Positions 56,657-64,000 of a DNA stretch of 64,000 bases are shown piece by piece (position 1 is the stretch's first letter; each line of letters opens with the position of its first letter). The notes below the pieces were generated by a model that worked only from the letters and a program-made list of their open reading frames with translations, did no database searches and was not told the origin of the DNA. The position numbers were made by a program, and so were the translations under genes. Location: positions 28,794,956 to 28,858,955 of the forward strand of contig CM049318.1 of NCBI GenBank assembly GCA_026874595.1, given 5' to 3'. Origin of the DNA: Sipunculus nudus (Eukaryota > Annelida > Sipuncula > Golfingiida > Sipunculidae).

Positions 56657-57481
56657 ATGAGTTCATCTGAGGATTACCCGTTGTCCGCTCTAACTGAGCA
56701 CAAAGACGATGAGCCAGTTGTGATAGGAGACTCTGACAAATTTACACAAATGTTAGCAGTAGCTCTTGACTCTGTGGAAATTAAAATTGCCTTTGAAAAG
56801 ATTGTTGATGAAGCCGTAGATGAGAGACTGAAAGTGTATGATGATAAAATCAGGGAGCTCTCAAGTACGGTAGGGGAATTGCAAAATACTGTGGGTATGT
56901 TAAGGGAGGAGTTGGACAATCAACAGCAGTACTCTCGTCGGACATCAGTCAGGATTGTAAATCCGTGGCCAGAGCAGGAAAATGAAGATACGGACCAAAT
57001 GGTGATAGATATGGCTAAAAACATGATGGACATTAACATAAACAAAACCGATATAGAACGATCACACCGTGTCGGCCGACCATTATCCTCAGGCAGGCCG
57101 AGAGCAGTCATTGTGAAATTCCTTTCACACAAAACAAAGGTTTCCTTCATGAAAGGAAAATCTCGACTGCGAATGTCTGGCGACAGAGCGAAGGGTCTCT
57201 TTGTCAATGAGGATTTGACAAAATCACGAATGGCTATGCTCAAATGTGCATTGACCGCAAAACGCGAAACCCTTATTCAGGACTGTTGGACCACAGATGG
57301 CGTAATATTTGTGAGGGACCGAGGAACGAAGGTCCTCAGGTTCACAAGCGAAACCAAGTTCAAAGCCTGGCACGAACAGTTGAAAAGTAATCCCCCCAGA
57401 CAATATTCAGAAGTTATAAACAGTAACCCACAGTTAACATCCACACCAATAAGAACATGGCCGTTCGTTATTTGTTTATGA
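56657..57481 (+). CDS. LINE ORF1: coiled-coil RNA-binding protein
   Basis: 274 residues from the ATG at 56657; the frame is open from 56552 but has no ATG there. Heptad-like text (EKIVDEAVDERLKVYDDKIR, then ELSSTVGELQNTVGMLREEL) predicts a coiled coil. Then QQYSRRTSVRI, DIERSHRVGRP, PRAVIVKF and FVNEDLTKSR mark the RRM-type and C-terminal domains of L1-type ORF1 proteins. Role known of the family: binds LINE RNA into a particle and has nucleic-acid chaperone activity. A short frame from ATG 56542 runs in another register through two A-rich tracts and stops at about 56643, so a homopolymer indel may have cut off the original N-terminus. Confidence 0.85.
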   Translation: MSSSEDYPLSALTEHKDDEPVVIGDSDKFTQMLAVALDSVEIKIAFEKIVDEAVDERLKVYDDKIRELSSTVGELQNTVGMLREELDNQQQYSRRTSVRIVNPWPEQENEDTDQMVIDMAKNMMDININKTDIERSHRVGRPLSSGRPRAVIVKFLSHKTKVSFMKGKSRLRMSGDRAKGLFVNEDLTKSRMAMLKCALTAKRETLIQDCWTTDGVIFVRDRGTKVLRFTSETKFKAWHEQLKSNPPRQYSEVINSNPQLTSTPIRTWPFVICL

Positions 57482-57816
57482 TTATGAAAGTATACTTAAG
57501 AAGCGTTTTTTTTTAATTTCTAAGAAATAAATTTACAGTGTCTACTAGTACAAATTCTGTTTACATACAAAGTACTTGAGCAAGTTGGTTTTTGATCTGG
57601 TATAATTATCATTTGACTAATTAATATTCTTCATTATGAGCAGATATGTGTACACTGGAAAACTGCAGAATGTATAAAGAATACGTATATATGTTGAATG
57701 CTGCAAAGAAACTGGGTGATACGTATAAGTTGTATACTATAACATTAGGAGCCGATCTTCCTTGTTATTAAAAAAATTCTAATCCATCTCAAATTATATA
57801 CTTTTAATTCTCGGCA

Positions 57817-58251
57817 ATGTTTATTTTTTTATTAAAGGCTCACTTCAGTGATCTTGTTCTATTTACTATAATTGTTTACACTTCATTTTGCCTATTAAAG
57901 ACTCTGATGTCTTTGTTCTCTCCTCTAAAGGCGCCACATGCTCTAACATTCACATCTATGTACCTTATAGAATTATGTCACCTGCATATTTATGTATCTT
58001 GTGTTCTGTCAGTAACAGATAACAAAATTACGAAGTACTCTGACAAAAGTGCGCTTACCACCTGTTCCCTTGTTGAAGTAGGTGCACTGGGCATGAACCT
58101 TGGATGTTTATTAATTATACATATGTCTTATATGGAAATTAATGTATTTTTGAGTATTAGTGCTTGGCTTCTATTGAGCAATTTGCAGACATTGACAATT
58201 TACAATCTTAAGAGTTTTCTGTATGTCGGATTTCTCAGTTATAACACTTAA
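57817..58251 (+). CDS. Inter-ORF hydrophobic frame of uncertain status
   Basis: A 144-codon open frame in the spacer between LINE ORF1 and ORF2. It is in a different register from both and overlaps the ORF2 start by 29 bases. The product is hydrophobic with several helix-like stretches (FTIIVYTSFCLL, CLLIIHMSYM). No family recognised. T-rich DNA can give such frames by chance, so coding is unproven. Confidence 0.2.
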   Translation: MFIFLLKAHFSDLVLFTIIVYTSFCLLKTLMSLFSPLKAPHALTFTSMYLIELCHLHIYVSCVLSVTDNKITKYSDKSALTTCSLVEVGALGMNLGCLLIIHMSYMEINVFLSISAWLLLSNLQTLTIYNLKSFLYVGFLSYNT

Positions 58252-61200
58252 TGTAAAAGGAATAAGAAGAAAAAAGAAAAGACTAGATATCTATAATTGG
58301 TTGTTAAACAACAGAGGAGCAAAAAGTGTAATTTTTCTTCAGGAAGCCCATTGTACAGATACTGTCGAATCAGAATGGTTACAAGATTGGTCTGGACATA
58401 CCTATTTTTCTCATGGTACAAATCAGGCAAGAGGTGTTTTGTTACTTGTAGGTCGTGATTTAGAATTTCAGGAACTATTTAAAAATATGGATAAAGACGG
58501 ACGTTTCATTATTGTACAAGCATTAGTTCAAGGGAGAAAGACGTTGCTTATAAATACTTATGCTCCTAACACCGAATCACAACAGGTGATATTTTATGAC
58601 AATATCTCGGAAATATTAACAAACATACAAATAGATTCGGAAACACAAATTGTCTGGGGTGGTGATTTTAATATATGTCTTTCATATCTCGATGCAGATG
58701 GCGATACGTACACTCCTAGGACGAAATCGATCCAACGTGTTACTTATCTTACACGTTGTTTTGACTTAATTGACCTGTTTAGAGTAAGAAACCCGGATGC
58801 TCGTAGATATACATGGAGGTCAACAAATCCTCTCAGACAACGAAGGCTGGATTATATTTTCGTCTCTTCATATTTAAACGCAAGTGTGACCGATGTTAAG
58901 ATTAGGCCTGCAATATTCACTGATCACTCCGCCGTTATTACCGATTTCAGTTACACTCAAAAAGCATTATATGGCCCATCACATTGGAAGTTAAACGTAT
59001 CCTTACTGAAAGACACAGATTATGTAACAGGTTTAAGAGACCACATTAAATTATTACAGAGAACCGAGAGGTGCAATCTAGACGGAAATGCGTGGTGGGA
59101 TTATTTAAAATTCAAAATAAAACAATTTTCTATAAGTTTCTCAAAGATGAAGCGGAAGAGGGAAAAATGGAGGCTATATATTTTAGAAAATAAATTACAA
59201 GACGCAGAAATGAATTTGTCAGCTTCTGATAAAACGACTATTAAAAACTATACAACCATTCGTCAAGAAATCGAAGAATATTATGAAAAATACACTGAGG
59301 GGTTAATTGTAAGATCCAGAGTCGAATTTTTCGAACAAGGAGAGCGAAGCTCTAAATATTTTTTTAACACTATGGTCAAGAATAAGAAGAAATCTACTGT
59401 GAGGAAATTGATTATTAATGATGAAGAAGAAGTAAACCAGCAAAAAATAATGGATGGAATTAAATCCTTTTTTAAACGTAAATTTGAGAATGTAAATGCT
59501 ATTAAAAAGAGCGATTGTGTAGATTTCATTTCCGAATTAAACTTACCCATTTTGTCAGAACAGGAAGTAAATGCTTGTGAAGGATTAATAAGCAAAGAAG
59601 AAATTTTAAATAGCTTAAAGGAAATGAAGGACAATAAGACTCCTGGCAACGACGGACTACCAAAAGAATTTTATATTACTTTTTTTGATTTAATTAGTGA
59701 TGACCTTGAATATTCCTTTAACAGAAGCTTCACTGTTGGTTCCCTGTCACCAAGTCAAAGACAAGCGATAATTACGCTTATTGAGAAGCCAGGAAAGGAT
59801 AATCGCCAGTTAACTTCTTGGAGGCCTATCAGCTTGGTCAATGTGGATGCAAAGATATTAAGCAAAACCTTAGTAAAACGATTACAAAACAACCTACCAA
59901 AAATAATAGATGAGGATCAAACTGCCTTTATAAAAGACAGAAGAATATCAGATACAACTCGTCAAATAAATGATATAATAGATTTCTGTTATTTAGAAGA
60001 TTGTAATGTTATAATGTTTGCGGTCGATTTTGCCTCTGCTTTTGACTCGATAGATCATGTATTCTTATTTACTGTACTAGAGAAATTTGGGTTTGGAAAT
60101 GATTTTATTAGATGGATAAAGTTAATGCATAATGGGTTAGAGAGCTGTGTAATGAATAATGGTTTTACTACGGGTTATTTTAAAATGGAAAAGGGCACAA
60201 GACAAGGCGACCCCATTGCACCATACTTATTTTTATTGGTTATTGAAATAATGGCAATAAAGGTGCGACAAACAAATAAAGTGAAAGGAATATTGATAGG
60301 TGATACAGAAATAAAACAATGTCTATTTGCAGATGACAATACATTCTTCTTAAGAGATGTTGACTCAATGATTGAAGTAAAAAATATATTAAATAAATTT
60401 GCAAAGGTATCATCAGTAGAAATAAATTATACAAAATGTGAAGCGGCATGGCTGGGTAGGGAAAAATCAATTCCTACAGCTTTATCGTTGAGAGACATGA
60501 AATGGGTGAATTTACATAAGGACGCGATTAAAATCCTTGGAATATGGTTTACATATAATGAAACTCTTTCTCAAAAACTCAATTTCGATAAAGTCTACGA
60601 CAAGATAAAAATCTCATTTAATATGTGGAAATCGCGAACTTTAACAGTTTTTGGAAGAAATACAGTAATAAAAACCATTGGAATCTCAAAATTAGTATAC
60701 GTTATGAATATTATGACTCCAACCCCAGACTTTATCAAGAAAATTAAAAATATAATGGTAGATTTTATATGGTTTGGACGTAAACCAAAGATTAAATATG
60801 GGGTACTTGTAAGTGAAAAAGAAAATGGTGGTATAAATATGCCAGACATTAATGCCATATTGAAAAGCCAAAGAATTATGTGGATGATCCGAATGAAAAA
60901 GCTATCAATTGCAAAATGTATAGTCATACCTAATATGTATCTAAGAAATGTTGGCGGTGTAGAAAAATTGAATGCCAATTTAGATTTTTTTAATATGAAA
61001 AGAAAAATATCTAAATTTTATTCACAATGTTTTAAAATTTGGGATAAAATTGCTACATTTTGGCCTACGAATCCACAACAAATCTTATTACAACCCGTTT
61101 GGAACAACAAATATGTCAAAATAGCAGGTAAATCAGTATACTCTAGAATTTTTGATAACATTGGAATTAAATGTATCCATGATTTATACGAACCAAATGG

Positions 61201-61993
61201 AGAATCTAAGAATTTTTCGGAAATATTTCCACCTGAAAATAAACTCTTTAAAAAATACCTGATGTTCTGGTATTCTTTACAACAAGCGGTACCAAAGGAG
61301 TGGAAATTAGTTCTAAAATCAGAGAATATGAGTGATATTTACGTAAAAGACACTTTATTATTGAATAATCAAGCTCTAGACTTAAGAAAAGTCAATTACC
61401 GTAAGGTGTATAATATGGTTATAAATGACTATACAAATGAGCCGGCTAATAAAATTAAACTAGAGGAGAGCTTACCTCAGGTATTTTCCTGGAAAGATGC
61501 AATTGATTATATATATAAAACCACTATGGACATGTTTTTGAGGCAATTTCAGTTTAGAATTATCCATAATATATTGTCTGTGAATGTAAAGCTATACATA
61601 TGGAAAATAACTGATACCAATATGTGTTCATATTGCAAAAAAGAAACAGAAACAGTAGTGCATTTATTCTGTGACTGCGACACCGCTAAATCATTTTATA
61701 GACAAATAAGTCAGTGGGCAGAACACGCTGGAATAAACATGCCTGCACTGACTCCGCTTCTTTTATATACAGGATGTGACAAAGACCATGCCAATAAACG
61801 TATAATAGATTTGTTAATATTGCTACAAAAATATGTAATTTTTAAAAATAAAGAATCGGGTAATTTTCCATCTTTCACTGTATATATATCACATGTTAAG
61901 AAATTGGAAGGATTGGAAAGAAGACTAGCTGAAAAAAATAACAAAATATATATTCATAAACAAAAGTGGGGTAACCTACTTAATATTTTTTAA
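58223..61993 (+). CDS. LINE ORF2: AP endonuclease and reverse transcriptase
   Basis: 1256 residues, no stop or frameshift, the usual length for the L1/Tx1 clade. Endonuclease (about 1-240): Asn10, Glu41 (FLQEAHC), Asp148/Asn150 (WGGDFN) and Asp234-His235 (TDHSAV). Reverse transcriptase (about 470-760): NKTPGNDGLP, SWRPISLVNVDAKILSK, Asp602 in VDFASAFDS, GTRQGDPIAPYLF and the catalytic FADD (Asp704, Asp705), then the thumb-type ILGIWFT. A C-terminal zinc knuckle has Cys1135, Cys1138, His1147 and Cys1150 or Cys1152. Role: nicks target DNA and primes reverse transcription of the element RNA. All catalytic residues are present, so the copy may be active or recently active. Confidence 0.96.
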   Translation: MSDFSVITLNVKGIRRKKKRLDIYNWLLNNRGAKSVIFLQEAHCTDTVESEWLQDWSGHTYFSHGTNQARGVLLLVGRDLEFQELFKNMDKDGRFIIVQALVQGRKTLLINTYAPNTESQQVIFYDNISEILTNIQIDSETQIVWGGDFNICLSYLDADGDTYTPRTKSIQRVTYLTRCFDLIDLFRVRNPDARRYTWRSTNPLRQRRLDYIFVSSYLNASVTDVKIRPAIFTDHSAVITDFSYTQKALYGPSHWKLNVSLLKDTDYVTGLRDHIKLLQRTERCNLDGNAWWDYLKFKIKQFSISFSKMKRKREKWRLYILENKLQDAEMNLSASDKTTIKNYTTIRQEIEEYYEKYTEGLIVRSRVEFFEQGERSSKYFFNTMVKNKKKSTVRKLIINDEEEVNQQKIMDGIKSFFKRKFENVNAIKKSDCVDFISELNLPILSEQEVNACEGLISKEEILNSLKEMKDNKTPGNDGLPKEFYITFFDLISDDLEYSFNRSFTVGSLSPSQRQAIITLIEKPGKDNRQLTSWRPISLVNVDAKILSKTLVKRLQNNLPKIIDEDQTAFIKDRRISDTTRQINDIIDFCYLEDCNVIMFAVDFASAFDSIDHVFLFTVLEKFGFGNDFIRWIKLMHNGLESCVMNNGFTTGYFKMEKGTRQGDPIAPYLFLLVIEIMAIKVRQTNKVKGILIGDTEIKQCLFADDNTFFLRDVDSMIEVKNILNKFAKVSSVEINYTKCEAAWLGREKSIPTALSLRDMKWVNLHKDAIKILGIWFTYNETLSQKLNFDKVYDKIKISFNMWKSRTLTVFGRNTVIKTIGISKLVYVMNIMTPTPDFIKKIKNIMVDFIWFGRKPKIKYGVLVSEKENGGINMPDINAILKSQRIMWMIRMKKLSIAKCIVIPNMYLRNVGGVEKLNANLDFFNMKRKISKFYSQCFKIWDKIATFWPTNPQQILLQPVWNNKYVKIAGKSVYSRIFDNIGIKCIHDLYEPNGESKNFSEIFPPENKLFKKYLMFWYSLQQAVPKEWKLVLKSENMSDIYVKDTLLLNNQALDLRKVNYRKVYNMVINDYTNEPANKIKLEESLPQVFSWKDAIDYIYKTTMDMFLRQFQFRIIHNILSVNVKLYIWKITDTNMCSYCKKETETVVHLFCDCDTAKSFYRQISQWAEHAGINMPALTPLLLYTGCDKDHANKRIIDLLILLQKYVIFKNKESGNFPSFTVYISHVKKLEGLERRLAEKNNKIYIHKQKWGNLLNIF

Positions 61994-62701
61994 AGAGTGA
62001 AGAATTTTGAGAATTAGCTGTAAATAATTTTGAAATGTGTATAAATATGTAGGTAAGAGTATGTGCATGTGTGTGTATGTATATGTGTGTATATATTTGG
62101 GTGTATATATGGGTATATATATATATATAAATGTGAACGCGTGATCCTTCATGGATGTATATATACGTATGTATGTATATTTAAATTTTTATTCGGATCT
62201 GGTAAATATTATGTTGATCTGACCAAACCAGTTAAATCTACAAATAACATTGTTGTTCTTATTAAATTAAATGTTTGTTTCCAATGATATTGAAAATATA
62301 TCGACAGAACGAGATATAATTATAATTGTTGTAAAAAAAAATAAAAGTCTCTTCACCAATACTCGGTTGGTATCCTCTCGGCAGAAATACGTCTACATGG
62401 TCCATATGCACTTGTCTTTGAAAAAGTACAAACAGGTAGCAATATAAGCAATTTTATAAAATTCTCTTGTTAACTCCTTTTTGTTGATATATATATATGT
62501 ATGTACTTTGTCAGAAAAACTTGAAACATTGTATTTTAAATCTTGCAATAGTGAAGATGTTCATGTTATAAACACAAGATTTGTAATTTTTTTTCTTGTT
62601 CCGAGGGATGTCGATGATGAAAAAGAACGTTATAAATAAATATTTAGTAATACTGAGACATCCAAAGAGGATAATAAAGAAAAAAAAAAAAAAAAAAAAA
62701 A
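61994..62701 (+). other. LINE 3' UTR and poly(A) tail
   Basis: About 690 bases after the ORF2 stop with TA/GT-rich text (62040-62175), then AATAAA at 62673 and 22 A residues. A frame at 62063-62287 is an artefact of the GTAT-rich text. Confidence 0.75.
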
Positions 62702-63418
62702 GTAGGAGGGCCCCTTTCCTCTTAGCTTTTCATAGTCTTATATAAATGAAAAACATTACAATAGAATATTTCTACATCAACCTTCGTGCTGCCCTCATTT
62801 TTCCCTTGTCCGAACCCCATCCCAAAGTCAGCCTCAGTAAGCAAGAACAAGATGAATCAGATATATCCATACTTTAATATTTTGTATAACTATTCATCCA
62901 TAGGTACCTATGTACATGCCAGAAATAATGTCAATATTGTGTAATATGTAGACATAGTGGGCATCACAATAATATACCTTGTCAAGACTAAAGAGATATT
63001 GTGTTATACAGTCACAAATTCATAAATCACTTCATCAGCATAGTTAATCATGACATCATATCTGTCAAATTAAAAGCTTGCAGACTACCATACACTTTAG
63101 ATCCTTCAACAAATAGCCTTATCATCATTCTACTACTGCTTATTACTGCTGTCATTGCATTAATATTTGCTCAAATATATCACAATTTTCAACCCCTCCT
63201 AAATAAATAAAAATAAACCATTATATATTATACTCTATTAATCCATCAGTCAGGTAATTTCATTTATCATTTACTCACATATTACATTACATTCCTTTAT
63301 AATAGCCCAACATGTCCATGATATTAATAAGCTTTATTGACTCAATATAGTATCACAGTGGAGAAACATTTATAGTCCAATCACGATCAGCTGAGCGCCG
63401 TGACCCATGGGTCCCTTG
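62702..63418 (+). mobile_element. Probable 3' part of a Helitron-like element
   Basis: Ends with CAGCTGAGCGCCGTGACCC and ATGGGTC-CCTTG before T at 63418, a variant of the family's 3' end. The fragment near 62900-62960 resembles internal text of the element at 53740. It may be the 3' remainder of that element, split by the LINE, but continuity is not proven. Confidence 0.45.
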
Positions 63419-63422
63419 TTCG

Positions 63423-64000
63423 GTCAGCTGACTGTAAGTCAGCTGAGGTATAGGAATGGCGCTTTGTCCGTCCGAGCGTCCGGCCGTCCGTTAGCAGGGC
63501 ACAAATCGTAACTGCTGGTCCTAGAAACTTCAAAGTGAATATCCAGGGAGGTCAATAAAAAATCTCCTTGGACACCTGAAATCAGGTCACTGCGACCTAT
63601 ATTCTCCGAGCTATGGGGCTTGAAAGTACCCTCCAGAATAATCAAACATTTGATACAAAACCTCCAAAATCTTGACAATTAATGCATGGATTGTTATGAA
63701 TCTTGCCTTGAATAATGACCATGACTAGTTTTGTCAGTTCTCGAAAAGTGGTGGCGCCACCTGTATTTTTTTTATATTTTAACGAATATTTTTCTATTTT
63801 TTTACTATAAAATGACAACAATCATGTCAGTTTCTCAGCTGTGATTACATCTAGTGTCCCAAAACCTGGTGTGTTTACTGATCACAAGTTGATGCCCTAT
63901 AGTAATCAGTCTGTCTGTCTGTCTCTTTGTCTAGCTGTCTGTTAGCCATGACAACATGACACTCAGGCCTTCGGAAATAAACTGATAGGGCCTGGAGTCA
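63423..64000 (+). mobile_element. Helitron-like element, 5' part, runs off the window
   Basis: Starts with the perfect hairpin TCAGCTGACT-GTA-AGTCAGCTGA (63424-63446), then TCCGTCCGAGCGTCCGGCCG and text parallel to copies A-C ('gttagcagggcacaaatcgt', 'aggtcactgcgacctatatt'). It diverges strongly afterwards. A GTGGCGCCACCT palindrome lies near 63752. No 3' end in the window. It abuts the 3' end at 63418 head to tail. Confidence 0.7.

Larger units (their letters stand above)
56542..62701 (+). mobile_element. L1/Tx1-like LINE, apparently full-length
   Basis: Two long frames in order (RNA-binding ORF1, endonuclease/reverse transcriptase ORF2), then 690 bases of 3' UTR, AATAAA (62673-62678) and a 22-base A tail (62680-62701). 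The order, the RRM-type ORF1 and the AP-endonuclease plus RT plus zinc knuckle are known features of the L1/Tx1 clade. The 5' boundary given is only the first plausible ATG; the true 5' end probably lies further upstream. No target duplication was found. Confidence 0.82.

Noticed and set aside
56301-57765. 11-base inverted pair AAGATCGGCTC / GAGCCGATCTT at about 56302 and 57751
   Set aside because: Short, found by eye over a long span, and the second copy lies inside the LINE spacer. Probably chance; no structural boundary coincides with it.

Overview
The window is animal nuclear DNA: AT-rich, full of microsatellites, with spliced coding exons, large introns and several classes of transposable element. 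The Helitron-like families (5' hairpin, then GTCCGTCC-type runs, tandem internal units with GGTCA-rich motifs) together with an L1/Tx1-type LINE suggest a lophotrochozoan, most likely a marine mollusc. That assignment is inference from repeat style; no marker gene fixes the species.

One host gene dominates. Eight + strand exons (6172-6246, 28949-29237, 30731-30871, 33960-34028, 35884-36065, 36925-36990, 39873-40680, 41626-41879) join through GT-AG sites with perfectly matching phases into a 627-residue open frame. It reads: signal peptide, TNF-receptor-type cysteine-rich ectodomain, Ser/Thr/Pro stalk, one transmembrane helix with a basic stop-transfer, a short linker, then a complete subtilisin-like (peptidase S8) domain with Asp323, His360, Asn449 and Ser519 in place. 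A TNFR-like receptor whose cytosolic effector is a subtilase instead of a death domain is the main discovery candidate here. It suggests direct ligand-controlled intracellular proteolysis.

The introns carry most of the repeats. Intron 1 (22.7 kb) holds a 656-bp MITE with 162-bp inverted arms, a 2-kb element with 260-bp inverted arms, a three-level nest of Helitron-like elements (19647-24328), and a TA-flanked pogo-like element ending 232 bp before exon 2. Intron 3 holds a second pogo-like element, intron 6 a Helitron-like element with four 280-bp tandem units, and intron 7 a minisatellite that appears to have grown from a MITE terminus.

Downstream of the gene (41880-56540) are two more near-identical 2.4-kb Helitron-like copies (47445-49894 and 50432-52872) and a related element at 53740. 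An apparently intact L1/Tx1-like LINE follows (ORF1 at 56657, ORF2 at 58223-61993, poly(A) at 62680-62701). The window ends with further Helitron-like ends. I saw no rRNA, tRNA or CRISPR array.
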